Assembly (NCBI RefSeq): GCF_900106745.1
Contig: NZ_FNNV01000003.1
Location: 1-64,000, forward strand
Reading direction: 5' to 3'
Origin: Paenibacillus sp. CF384
GTDB lineage: Bacteria; Bacillota; Bacilli; Paenibacillales; Paenibacillaceae
DNA length: 64,000 bases
Shown: positions 52,633 to 60,907 of the stretch, one piece after another
Layout: each line of letters begins with the position of its first letter
How positions within the stretch are numbered: position 1 is the stretch's first letter
Notes under the pieces: model-generated
What the model was told of the DNA's origin: nothing
Seen by the model: only the letters and a program-made list of their open reading frames with translations
Database searches by the model: none
Position numbers and translations under genes: made by a program

Positions 52633-53010
52633 ATGGCGTTTCAAACGGAATATGAATTTGAGCTCCCTCGGGGCTACGTAGACGATAATGGCACGCTGCA
52701 CAAGCGCGGCGTCATTCGGCTTGCTACTGCAGCAGATGAAATTTTACCGATGCGCGATCCGCGCGTTCAACAAAACCCGGGTTATTTGACTGTCATTTTA
52801 CTTGCTCGCGTCATCACGCGATTAGGTGATTTGAAGCATATTGATACGAAAATTATCGAGCGGCTGTTCACGGCTGATCTCGCTTACTTACAGCATGTAT
52901 ACCGTCAAATCAATGACATGGAAGCACCGAAGGTGCATACCGCTTGCCCGAAATGCGAGCATGATTTTGAGGTGGACGTGGATTTTTTGTCCGTAACGGA
53001 AAGCCTCTAA
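52633..53010 (+). CDS. eCIS tail-assembly protein, zero frame
   Basis: The 125-residue protein is of a phage-tail-assembly type: TEYEFELPRGYVDDNGTLHK, then IRLATAADEILPMRDPRVQQ and LARVITRLGDLKHIDTKIIE. It ends in a zinc-knuckle-like CPKCEHDFEVDVD. It is alpha-rich and matches the small protein found between the main tube and DUF6760 in Gram-positive eCIS loci. The last 13 codons overlap another open frame and include the heptamer T_TTT_TTG at 52983-52989, so two products are expected: this one and a longer -1 frameshift fusion. The role by analogy is chaperoning tube or tape assembly. Confidence 0.82.
   Translation: MAFQTEYEFELPRGYVDDNGTLHKRGVIRLATAADEILPMRDPRVQQNPGYLTVILLARVITRLGDLKHIDTKIIERLFTADLAYLQHVYRQINDMEAPKVHTACPKCEHDFEVDVDFLSVTESL
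52969..52989 (+). promoter_or_regulatory. Programmed -1 frameshift signal: SD-like GAGGTGG plus T_TTT_TTG
   Basis: In the zero frame the codons are GAT TTT TTG, which gives the X_XXY_YYZ heptamer T_TTT_TTG at 52983-52989. The SD-like GAGGTGG at 52969-52975 has its GAGG core ending 10 nt upstream, the spacing known to stimulate -1 slipping in dnaX. A -1 shift moves the ribosome exactly into the DUF6760 frame. By eye no strong hairpin follows (only a 4-bp CCGT/ACGG pairing). Confidence 0.7.
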
Positions 53011-53204
53011 CGGGCTATCCGATCGAGAAGTTGTATGAGGAATCCGGTTTTATCGCGTATTACTTTCACTGGCCGCATGATGACATCATGAATATGGAGC
53101 ATCGGGAGCGGCGGCGATGGTGTGAGGAAATTTCGCGGATTAACCGGAAGCTGAATGACGATTCCGAGAAACCGAACGTATTTGATGTGTTTAAGAAGAG
53201 GTGA
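52971..53204 (+). CDS. DUF6760 domain, probably made by -1 frameshift fusion
   Basis: This frame is open from 52971 to the TGA at 53204 and has no ATG or GTG; its only TTG (53031) lies inside the conserved part. The C-terminal residues are GYPIEKLYEESGFIAYYFHW then PHDDIMNMEHRERRRWCEE and SRINRKLN, the DUF6760 signature. With slippage at 52983-52989 the product is 119 residues of the tail-assembly protein plus 71 residues of this frame, 190 in all. An ACG at 53010 overlapping the stop (TAACG) is a poor alternative start. Role inferred: long form of a tail-assembly chaperone, as lambda G/GT or P2 E/E'. Confidence 0.75.
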   Translation, partial: GGRGFFVRNGKPLTGYPIEKLYEESGFIAYYFHWPHDDIMNMEHRERRRWCEEISRINRKLNDDSEKPNVFDVFKKR

Positions 53205-53213
53205 CGATAGCGG

Positions 53214-53663
53214 TTGAGTGCTGCAGCGCATGGAGTTAATGTCGTCGGAGGCGTGTTTCGTTTCTGGGTAGAGCTGGATGGAATTCTTGCAGGCGGTTTC
53301 ACCGAAGTCAGCGGTTTGGAAGCTGAGGTTGAAATTGAAGAGTTCCGTGAAGGCGGTCAGAACGGGTTTGTTCATAAGCTGCCTAAATCGACCCGATTCT
53401 CGCCTATTATGCTGCGACGAGGCATTACAAGCTCCAGCAGTTTATGGGATTGGTATGCGGGCGTCATGGCGGGCAAAGTGGTTCGCAAGAGCGGCTCCAT
53501 TATATTGCAGCATTTGTCGGGTGAAGAGCTTTGCAGATGGAATTTCTTCGATGCCTATCCGGTGAAATGGAGCGGACCTACATTGAATGCATCGCAGAGC
53601 GATGTCGCGATTGAAACGTTGGAGCTGGTTCATAACGGGTTGAAAACCATCTATAAGAAGTAA
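53214..53663 (+). CDS. Second tube/adaptor protein (Afp5-like)
   Basis: The 149-residue gp19-family protein has FRFWVELDGILAGGFTEVSG, REGGQNGFVHKLPKSTRFSP, SSLWDWYAGVMAGK and FFDAYPVKWSGPTLNASQSD. It is related to the main tube but divergent, as in Afp1/Afp5 and PVC pairs, where the second copy joins the tube to the baseplate hub. It starts at TTG 53214 after GAGGTGA, with the upstream DUF6760 stop inside the ribosome site (gap 9 bp). Confidence 0.88.
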   Translation: MSAAAHGVNVVGGVFRFWVELDGILAGGFTEVSGLEAEVEIEEFREGGQNGFVHKLPKSTRFSPIMLRRGITSSSSLWDWYAGVMAGKVVRKSGSIILQHLSGEELCRWNFFDAYPVKWSGPTLNASQSDVAIETLELVHNGLKTIYKK

Positions 53664-53712
53664 TTCGTAATGAAAGAGAGTCCGTGCATACAGGTCGGAA
53701 GGGGGCGAGCGA

Positions 53713-56700
53713 ATGAGACGAGGACAACACGGGGAAATAGGGAAGCCGCTGCAATTGCGACAGGATGGGGCAGAGGCGCATCAGGCTTTCGGAGCTTCCA
53801 TCCGTGATAAGTATCGTTTCGTGCGCCGTGACCAGTGGGGACGATTACCGTTAACGCTGCGAGAGCCTGATTCCGGAGGAGAGGTCCTTCCTCAATTGCC
53901 ACCGACGATTCTACAGCAAATTGCTATAAAACTACAGCTGCTCATGCCGCTTAACGTGCAATGGGAAGCGAAAGAGCGCGAATGGCTGACGCTGGCGCAG
54001 AAGATTATCCGCCAGGCTGCTATGCAAGTTAGGCAGGAGTCAGAGCGAAAGGCGATCGCCAATCATGAAGCGAACGAACGGCTGATTATAGGTTCGAACG
54101 GGACAAGAATAGATGTTCGAACTCTGGATCGAAGCTCTGAGCGAGCGCGGAAGGAAGCCAGTCCCGATGGTGCTGCTGCTGCGAAAGTAGAACAAGCCGG
54201 AACAGAGCGGACGGTTGCGGATAGCGCTAAGGGAGCGAAGCAACAGGGCGATTGGTCGAGGGAGGACGCGGCACGGAAGGCGCAAGCGAGGCCGGAAGAG
54301 GCGCGAGTTAAATCGATACGAGCGGATGAGGCAAGAACGGAGCAAGCGCAGGAGAATGTAGCTCGAAAGGACCAAGCGCAGCCGGGTTTAGCTCGAAAGG
54401 ACCAAGCGCAAGTGGAGGTATCCCGAACGGAGCCGTCCCGCGCGGATGCGGTACGGTCTGGACTGGTGAAGCTGGATAAAGCGGGTTCGGAGCAGACGCA
54501 TGGGGAAGCGGGACGGACGGAGCAATCGCGACTAGAAACGACCCCTTCAGCGCGTGCTGGGTCAGCGAAGGCTGAGCTTCCAGATTCAGATCGAGCAAGA
54601 GGTGACGTTCGCGGCCTTGCGTTGGCTGAGCAGGCTTCGCTGGATCAGGACCATCGCGTAGCTGATTTGTTCGGTGATGTGCTGGACTGGACGGAAACGA
54701 AGCGAATGGCAGGCAGACTCCGAGCATTAGTTGCTTCACCTGTAATCGGTCAGCGTTTGGCACAGGAGGACGAGGGGAAGGCAGCTGTTCTATTGCTTCA
54801 AATTGGATCACTGCTTAACCGATATGCAGGAACACGAAAGTCAATTGTGCCTATCAACCACGTCATCGGAAACTCGAGACCTACAGTGAAATCCGAAGAT
54901 CAATTCGAGCTGGAGACCGGTAAAGTTCGAGGGAAGTTGAATTGGCAGACGCAGAAGCCGTTATGGCAGCGTGATGCCAGCGGCATGGTCTGGCGGATGA
55001 CCTCTACCCGCGATCACCATCAACAGCCCAATTGGATGGAAGGCGCAGTTCGCGTCTTGCTTGGTCGCATCGGAGACGCAGGATTGCCTTTGGCTGCTGC
55101 GCTGGCTGCACGTGATGAGAAAGTCAAGCAAGCACAACCTATCGTGCAAGATCGTAGGGAAGCTGCTTCTAGAACTACGCGTTCATCGGCTATACGACAT
55201 CAAGATGCGCAACAATTTTCGGAATTGCCTCAAGTAGAGAACACGTTTGCCAGTCTACCAGCTGGTACGAGACAAGTATCTACGGATACCAACAGGACGC
55301 TGACGAATGACGGAATAGTCCCTTCCGAAACACTTCAGCGGCGACCGATAGATTCCGCTGCTGCGAAGCGCGAGCAGCGTTTCAATCGCAATCCGGTAAC
55401 GATGACACTCCGCAGAAGGCTGGGGGAAACTCTTTCTACCGACACAACCTTGATGGTAGAGAGGCTGTCTAAGGTTCGCAGGTCTGTGAGGCAGTTACAT
55501 GGTACTCCCGATCAACTATCAATAAGCAGTCCATCAGTTGATAGAAGGGTTCATCCTGCGTCTGCAGTGCTACAGCGAAGAATAGCAACCGGTTTCGATA
55601 GCCCTGTATCGCTGCCTCTGTCCGGGAAGAAAATTTTTGTTAAACAAACTGCAGCGGCCAGAGCGGATTCACTAAGAGCGGATTCACTAAGAGCGGAACC
55701 AATAAAGACAAATGCAATAAGAACAAATGCAATAAGAACGAATTCAGAAATTCCAGACGCTGTTCTTCGAGAGCTTCAGACGGTTCATGGAAAACTTATC
55801 GTTTCACAAATGAGAAGAATTGCTCCAGCGCATATTCTTCATCGTGAACGGCCTAGCGCTTCCTTCCCGGTAAATCGAGATCATGCAGTGTTACCGGCTG
55901 CGAAAGCCGAACCGCTTGAACAGACGACGAGTAGTATTTCGACAAACGGTACTGAAGCTAAACCTTCTAGCCAAATGATTAAAGCTAAATCAAGCCGAGC
56001 AACTGATTCAGTCAGATTGCATCTGCCGAACAACAACAAACGACAAATATCCAGCGCTCTTACTGCCGATGAGACACCTTCCAATGAAACATACATAGGG
56101 CCTTCGGCGAAAGGCGCATTAACGGATGGGGCAAAATGGGGCACGATCCTGTTTGTCAATCGCCTTCGCTTATTGACCGTGACAACTCCAACAACGCCGG
56201 GGGGCGTTCGTACGGAACGGATTGTCAATCGTCGATCAGCGAACACTACGAAACCGAAATCATCACATATAGATTCGGCTCTCTCAGATTTAGAGAAGAA
56301 GCAGAACAAAACAAAGATGTTCGATCGTAGAGACAAACAGCAGGTTGTGGATGCGCCTTCCATAGAATTTACAGGCAATAAGGAAAGTAGAAAGGTGCCG
56401 AATCGACCGGAAGTTGAAGCTCAAAATGATCTCTCAGAATGGGATAACGTGCTGAATCGAGCCCGCGGCACACTGGCCGAAAGAGTAAGCAAAGCCGGTG
56501 ATCAGGGATTGATCCTGGTTCAACGGAGAAATGCTGCCGAAACGTCTAATGAGCAAGTTCAAGCACAGAGATCCAGCATCCTAGCTTCACCGACTTCAAG
56601 TGATCTTAGGCAGCTGGAAGCGAGAATCCAAACTGGCAGCAGTGCAGACAAGACGGAATTGAAGCGACCATCAACGACTAGTAGAACTACTATAAACAAT

Positions 56701-57975
56701 AAGCAATTCAATGATGGAAGAGAGATAAAAGCAGCATCTGCAAGGGGATCACTGGTTGAGCGCGCTCGCAACGCCGGAAACAAAGGATTGGTACTCGTAC
56801 AGCGTCGTATGATCACTCAAACAGGTACGAACACAGCTGTTATTGTGGCGAAGCAACGGCATTCTGATGGTGGTTCAGATCAACACAGTCGTATTGTTCA
56901 ACCGACAGGCACTACACAAGCATCTCTTTCGGGGTATCAAGCGCAGGATCGGCAAAGAATCGACGGGCGAACGAATGATACAGCAATGCCCACTGTGGAT
57001 TCGAATCTATCGATTTCGAACCCAGCCGTGCCGCTCGTTCAACGACGTGCCCATAAAGCGGCTGCAGCGAGCATAGCATCGCAGGTTGTCTATCAATCGA
57101 GGACAGGTACGACGCGAAGAGACGTTTCGCGGACAAGCGGCGATCAGTTGGTACAACGGCGCGCGACTACGCAATCTGAAGGAGATAGCGCTGCAATAAT
57201 TCGCGACCGAACTGCATCACCAACCAGTGCCGGTCAGGCCGCGCAGCAAACCATGCCGAACCAACGGGCCTCTTCTGCACCGTTGCAGCGATCGATCTTA
57301 CCAACAACGGGGAGAATGCTCCAGCATCGCATGATTGCGCAAGCACCAGGCGTGATCGGAACGAGGTCTTCCGCGCCGTCACGGATTCCAGCTTCAGAGC
57401 GGAACGCAGCTTCAACGAACCCGCCAGCGGCTGCCGCGACGCCGGCAGTCCCAGCAGCAGCAGCAACAGCAGCAACAGCTGCCAGACAAGCTGGAGCACT
57501 GATTCAGCGCCAAACGGCTGCACGAGCGGAGACAGCTATGACACCGTTCAAACCTGCTAGCTTACTAGTGAATCATCAATCCGTGCCGAAGCAAATGATG
57601 ACCTCAACGCAAGCTCCGTTAGTCCAGCGACAAATGGACTCACAATCGAAGACTGCGAATCTGCCGGCTCAGCCTACGCTTCATTACGCTGCGAAGCCTT
57701 CAAGTCAGGCGGAGCCGGATTTCACGAGGAGCTTCACCTCTTCGCCTGTGATGCAGCATCATGCTTCCAAGGCTGCGGCTGCGGCTGCAGCGGCCGAAAC
57801 GGTGAGGCAGAGCGTTGCAGCAATGAAACCGCCGGCAGCTCCGACTATCGATGTCAAGCAGGTGCAGCAAATGCTGATGAATATGCCGCAGCTGCAGCCG
57901 GATGCAATCGCCGATAAAGTGTTCAAAGTTTTCGAGAAAAAAATGAAATTCGAGCAGCGCAGAAGCGGGTACTAG
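53713..57975 (+). CDS. Giant disordered eCIS protein with Afp6-like C-terminus
   Basis: The 1420-residue protein is rich in Arg, Gln, Ala, Ser and Thr. The first ~120 residues look folded (DKYRFVRRDQWGRLPLTLRE ... LQQIAIKLQLLMPLNVQWEA). A long charged segment (about 140-310, repeated ARKDQAQ, RTEQ) follows, then a folded-looking part around 320-470. After that comes disorder with about ten (L/V)(V/L/I)QR(R/Q) motifs between residues 540 and 1360. The end, LQPDAIADKVFKVFEKKMKF followed by EQRRSGY, resembles the short helix ADxVYxxxxxxLxxERxRRG of Afp6-type proteins, whose gene occupies this slot in Afp. No toxin or enzyme motif was seen. Function unknown. Confidence 0.7.
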   Translation: MRRGQHGEIGKPLQLRQDGAEAHQAFGASIRDKYRFVRRDQWGRLPLTLREPDSGGEVLPQLPPTILQQIAIKLQLLMPLNVQWEAKEREWLTLAQKIIRQAAMQVRQESERKAIANHEANERLIIGSNGTRIDVRTLDRSSERARKEASPDGAAAAKVEQAGTERTVADSAKGAKQQGDWSREDAARKAQARPEEARVKSIRADEARTEQAQENVARKDQAQPGLARKDQAQVEVSRTEPSRADAVRSGLVKLDKAGSEQTHGEAGRTEQSRLETTPSARAGSAKAELPDSDRARGDVRGLALAEQASLDQDHRVADLFGDVLDWTETKRMAGRLRALVASPVIGQRLAQEDEGKAAVLLLQIGSLLNRYAGTRKSIVPINHVIGNSRPTVKSEDQFELETGKVRGKLNWQTQKPLWQRDASGMVWRMTSTRDHHQQPNWMEGAVRVLLGRIGDAGLPLAAALAARDEKVKQAQPIVQDRREAASRTTRSSAIRHQDAQQFSELPQVENTFASLPAGTRQVSTDTNRTLTNDGIVPSETLQRRPIDSAAAKREQRFNRNPVTMTLRRRLGETLSTDTTLMVERLSKVRRSVRQLHGTPDQLSISSPSVDRRVHPASAVLQRRIATGFDSPVSLPLSGKKIFVKQTAAARADSLRADSLRAEPIKTNAIRTNAIRTNSEIPDAVLRELQTVHGKLIVSQMRRIAPAHILHRERPSASFPVNRDHAVLPAAKAEPLEQTTSSISTNGTEAKPSSQMIKAKSSRATDSVRLHLPNNNKRQISSALTADETPSNETYIGPSAKGALTDGAKWGTILFVNRLRLLTVTTPTTPGGVRTERIVNRRSANTTKPKSSHIDSALSDLEKKQNKTKMFDRRDKQQVVDAPSIEFTGNKESRKVPNRPEVEAQNDLSEWDNVLNRARGTLAERVSKAGDQGLILVQRRNAAETSNEQVQAQRSSILASPTSSDLRQLEARIQTGSSADKTELKRPSTTSRTTINNKQFNDGREIKAASARGSLVERARNAGNKGLVLVQRRMITQTGTNTAVIVAKQRHSDGGSDQHSRIVQPTGTTQASLSGYQAQDRQRIDGRTNDTAMPTVDSNLSISNPAVPLVQRRAHKAAAASIASQVVYQSRTGTTRRDVSRTSGDQLVQRRATTQSEGDSAAIIRDRTASPTSAGQAAQQTMPNQRASSAPLQRSILPTTGRMLQHRMIAQAPGVIGTRSSAPSRIPASERNAASTNPPAAAATPAVPAAAATAATAARQAGALIQRQTAARAETAMTPFKPASLLVNHQSVPKQMMTSTQAPLVQRQMDSQSKTANLPAQPTLHYAAKPSSQAEPDFTRSFTSSPVMQHHASKAAAAAAAAETVRQSVAAMKPPAAPTIDVKQVQQMLMNMPQLQPDAIADKVFKVFEKKMKFEQRRSGY
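54361..54410 (+). repeat. Two 20-bp direct repeats, 30-bp period
   Basis: GCTCGAAAGGACCAAGCGCA occurs at 54361-54380 and 54391-54410, encoding ARKDQAQ twice. It lies within the charged linker of the giant protein and suggests recent repeat expansion. Confidence 0.8.
55662..55745 (+). repeat. Tandem 15-bp repeats, two types
   Basis: AGAGCGGATTCACTA occurs twice in a row (55662-55691) followed by a degenerate third copy. Then come three 15-bp units of the AATAAGAACAAATGC type (55701-55745). They encode (R)ADSLRADSLRAEPIK and TNAIRTNAIRTNS. They preserve frame and point to slippage-driven length variation. Confidence 0.8.
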
Positions 57976-58010
57976 CAAAGCAATAACGGGATAGGAGGAG
58001 CGAAGGCGGT

Positions 58011-58637
58011 ATGGCACTGAAGAAAGCAAAAATCATCGTCACAAAAGGCACAGGTCAAGAGCAGCTCGAAGTGCTGTTCAATCCTGCCGAATATTCATTG
58101 GAATCGGCTAACAATTTTGCATGGCAGACCATACCGGGGCTGCAAACTCCGATTGCCCAATTTATTAGCGGCGAAGCGACTACGCTTAGCATGGACCTGT
58201 TCTTCGATACGTACGAGAAAGCAACGGATGTCCGTCTGCTCACGGCCAAGGTATCCAGACTGCTCGATGTCGACAAAGACTTGCATGCACCGCCGAGCTG
58301 TCGTTTCGTCTGGGGCTCGCTGGATTTTAAAGGCGTAGTAGAACGGGTGTCTCAGAAATTTACGATGTTCCTCGATTCGGGTCTTCCTGTGCGGGCAACG
58401 TTGAACGTGACCTTCCGCGCGCTGCAAAGCATGAAGGAGCAGTATCAGAATATCCCGCGCCAGTCCGCTGACCGGACCAAGCAGAAGACGCTGAAGCAAG
58501 GGGATCAGCTCTGGATGATCGCTGCGGAGGAATACGAGGATCCGGGGGAATGGCGGGCCATCGCGGAAGCGAACGGCATCGACAATCCAAGACAGCTGCG
58601 AACAGGCCGCAAAATTATCGTTCCGAGGTTGGACTAG
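58011..58637 (+). CDS. LysM-domain hub protein (Afp7-like)
   Basis: The 208-residue protein begins KAKIIVTKGTGQEQLEVLFN followed by PAEYSLESAN, the usual opening of the CIS LysM/hub adaptor. The middle segment is LSMDLFFDTYEKATDVR, and a C-terminal LysM domain covers about 158-206 (KQGDQLWMIAAEEYEDPGEW, NPRQLRTGRKIIVP). It connects tube and spike. ATG follows AGGAGG-type sequence, and 3 bp separate it from the gp27-like gene. Confidence 0.9.
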   Translation: MALKKAKIIVTKGTGQEQLEVLFNPAEYSLESANNFAWQTIPGLQTPIAQFISGEATTLSMDLFFDTYEKATDVRLLTAKVSRLLDVDKDLHAPPSCRFVWGSLDFKGVVERVSQKFTMFLDSGLPVRATLNVTFRALQSMKEQYQNIPRQSADRTKQKTLKQGDQLWMIAAEEYEDPGEWRAIAEANGIDNPRQLRTGRKIIVPRLD

Positions 58638-58640
58638 CTT

Positions 58641-59741
58641 ATGGCAGACGTGAAGTTTGATAACAGCACCTATCAATTCGATTCGTTAGAGCAGAAGTAC
58701 CGCAATTTCTTTGCGCCTGCTTTTGAAATTATGATTGATGGCAACAGCATGATTCGGCAAAGCGTAGCGATTTCGTCGGTCAAAGTAAATACGACGGTCA
58801 ATCAGAAGGCGGATTCCTTTCATTTTACGGTTCAGAACGCATTTGACCCGGTTCGCCGTGAATTTCAATGGATTAATAGCTTCCTAGCAGTCGGCAAGTA
58901 CGTTGAGATAAAGATGGGCTACACCGATAAGCTGGAAACAGTGTTCTACGGCATCATTACGTCGGTAGATCTGGAGTATCCGTCAGACGGCAATCCGACT
59001 GTAAGCGTCTCGGGAATGGATATCTCATTCCTCATGATGAAGGGCTCCCACTCCAATTCATGGAAGGAAAAGAAGGACAGCGACGTGGTGAAAGTAATCG
59101 GCGCGAAATATGGGGCGAAGCTGTCCGTCGATACAACGACAGTGATGAGACCGATCATCGAACAAATTCGGATGACGGATTATCAGTTTCTGAAGCAGCT
59201 GGCTAAGTCGAACGATTATGATTTTTTCGTGGTCGGCAAGACGCTTTATTTTCGCGAATCGAAGAACTCCAAGACGCCGGTCATCACGCTCATGTACGGC
59301 AAAAACTTGCGCAGCTACTCTACCAGCGTTGATATATCCAATCAGGTGAGCCAAGTGATCGTCAGAGGGTTTGATCCGAAAACGTCCACGGCTATCGAAG
59401 CTACTTCCGGTCAAGTCGACATCATTGGTTCGAATTCCCGCACAGGGAAGGACATTATGCGCGCGCTTGCGGACTATACCAAGGAATATGTGTACACCAA
59501 TGCGACGACGATGCAGGAAGCGCAGGATCTGGCAGACGCGATGATGAATGAACGGGCAATGGACTTGGTCACAGGCTCAGGCGAGAGTATCGGGATTCCG
59601 GAAATTCGTGCGGGCCGCTATATCAAACTGGATGGACTTGGCGCCAAATTCAATCAACCGATGTATCTCACCGAAGTCAGTCACTCCATCTCCGCATCCG
59701 GATATACGACAAGCTTTGAGGTAGGGGGAAATGCAATATGA
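58641..59741 (+). CDS. gp27-like spike-base protein (N-terminal half of VgrG/Afp8)
   Basis: The 366-residue protein has the phage late-control D/VgrG N-terminal fold: FAPAFEIMIDGNSMIRQSVA, GKYVEIKMGYTDKLETVFYG, MTDYQFLKQLAKSNDYDFFV. It ends with NQPMYLTEVSHSISASGYTT, close to the usual gp27 domain end. The gp5-like part is encoded by the next gene, which overlaps by 4 bp (ATGA). In Afp these two parts are a single protein, Afp8. Confidence 0.88.
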   Translation: MADVKFDNSTYQFDSLEQKYRNFFAPAFEIMIDGNSMIRQSVAISSVKVNTTVNQKADSFHFTVQNAFDPVRREFQWINSFLAVGKYVEIKMGYTDKLETVFYGIITSVDLEYPSDGNPTVSVSGMDISFLMMKGSHSNSWKEKKDSDVVKVIGAKYGAKLSVDTTTVMRPIIEQIRMTDYQFLKQLAKSNDYDFFVVGKTLYFRESKNSKTPVITLMYGKNLRSYSTSVDISNQVSQVIVRGFDPKTSTAIEATSGQVDIIGSNSRTGKDIMRALADYTKEYVYTNATTMQEAQDLADAMMNERAMDLVTGSGESIGIPEIRAGRYIKLDGLGAKFNQPMYLTEVSHSISASGYTTSFEVGGNAI

Positions 59742-60451
59742 GTAACGGCATGTACGGCGGCGGCTCCGGCGGTTCAGGCGGTATTGAAGGGGTTATGCTT
59801 GCAGTCGTCACGAATAATAAGGACCCTGACAAAATCGGCCGCGTGAAGCTGAAATTTCCGCATCGCGAAATTACGCAAGAGACCGACTGGGTGCGCTGCC
59901 TGACCTTTATGGGCGGCAAAGACAGAGGAAGCTTGTTCGTTCCGGAAGTGAACGACGAGGTGCTGGTCGCGTTTCATATGGGCGATTTCAATCAGCCGTA
60001 CGTCATCGGTTCGTTGTGGAACAAGAGCAATCCGGCACCGGTAGGCGATGAGAACAACAATATACGCAAGATTAAATCGAAGTCGGGACATGAGTTTATT
60101 TTCGACGATACTTCCTCGAAGGAGAAGGTAACGCTGCAAACCAAGAAAGGCAGCAAGATCGAATTCACGGACAGCACCGAGGAAATCAAACTTACCGACA
60201 AAAGCGGCAAAAACAATCTCACCATCGTGGGAAGCGGCTCAGGGAAGCTGACCTTAACGAGCTCATCCACCAAGATCGAAATTTCAGGTACGGGCGATGT
60301 GACGATATCGAGTTCGAAAGAAGTCACGATTAAATCGACGCAGATCAAGATCGAAGCTAGTGCAGCACTGAATCTTAAAGGCGGCGGCACCGTCGATATC
60401 AAATCTGACGGCATCGTCAACATCAAAGGCGCAATGGTCAAAATCAATTAG
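59738..60451 (+). CDS. gp5-like spike protein (OB fold plus beta-helix)
   Basis: The 237-residue protein has an OB-fold domain (about 12-95, MLAVVTNNKDPDKIGRVKLK, GSLFVPEVNDEVLVAFHMGD, YVIGSLWNKSNPAP). A triangular beta-helix follows, made of short repeats rich in K/S/T/I (SKIEFTDSTEEIKLTD, TKIEISGTGDVTISSSKEVT). No lysozyme insert is present. The tip should carry a PAAR cone, but no PAAR gene lies at the usual place after it. It overlaps the gp27-like gene by 4 bp. Confidence 0.88.
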   Translation: MSNGMYGGGSGGSGGIEGVMLAVVTNNKDPDKIGRVKLKFPHREITQETDWVRCLTFMGGKDRGSLFVPEVNDEVLVAFHMGDFNQPYVIGSLWNKSNPAPVGDENNNIRKIKSKSGHEFIFDDTSSKEKVTLQTKKGSKIEFTDSTEEIKLTDKSGKNNLTIVGSGSGKLTLTSSSTKIEISGTGDVTISSSKEVTIKSTQIKIEASAALNLKGGGTVDIKSDGIVNIKGAMVKIN

Positions 60452-60483
60452 GCTGCGATAGGCAGAAGAGGGGGAAGGCGGTC

Positions 60484-60882
60484 ATGGCATCTTTTCTGGG
60501 TAGAGGCTGGAAATTCCCCATAGAAGTCGACTCCACCACGGGACGAATCAAGACGGCCGAGAAAGAAGACGATATCGCGGAGGCCATTCGCATTATCCTG
60601 TGGACGAATAAAGGGGAGCGTGTCATGCGGCCTGATTTTGGCTGCGGTATTCACGAGTTCGTGTTCGAGACGACGGACGAAACGACGCTGCGATTATTGG
60701 AGACAAACATACAAGAGGCGATCCGAATCTGGGAGCCGCGCGTACATGAGGTCGAGGTTCACGCGGAGCATGACGGCGCTGAAGCCGGCAAGCTGCTGCT
60801 CCATATTTCGTATGTCGTCCGGAGCACGAACAATCTATTCAATCAGGTCTATCCTTTCTATTTGGAGGAAGGAACGAAGTAG
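60484..60882 (+). CDS. Baseplate wedge protein gp25 (Afp9-like)
   Basis: The 132-residue protein has the GPW/gp25 pattern: FLGRGWKFPIEVDSTTGRIK, IRIILWTNKGERVMRPDFGC, IHEFVFE and an EIRRWEPRV-like block (IQEAIRIWEPRVHEVEV). It primes sheath assembly in contractile machines and contacts the baseplate-J protein. The stop codon TAG abuts an unrelated ATG at 60883 that opens a 23-codon frame, probably chance. Confidence 0.9.
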   Translation: MASFLGRGWKFPIEVDSTTGRIKTAEKEDDIAEAIRIILWTNKGERVMRPDFGCGIHEFVFETTDETTLRLLETNIQEAIRIWEPRVHEVEVHAEHDGAEAGKLLLHISYVVRSTNNLFNQVYPFYLEEGTK

Positions 60883-60907
60883 ATGACAAAGGGTGGAGCA
60901 GGAGACC

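Noticed and set aside
53031-53204. TTG 53031 as the start of a separate DUF6760 gene
   Set aside because: It would remove the conserved GYPIEK residues and has no ribosome site, whereas the frameshift signal explains the whole domain.
53713-57975. Effector/toxin cargo gene
   Set aside because: No catalytic or toxin motif was found, and the C-terminal end looks like the structural Afp6-type tail, so a cargo role is not claimed.
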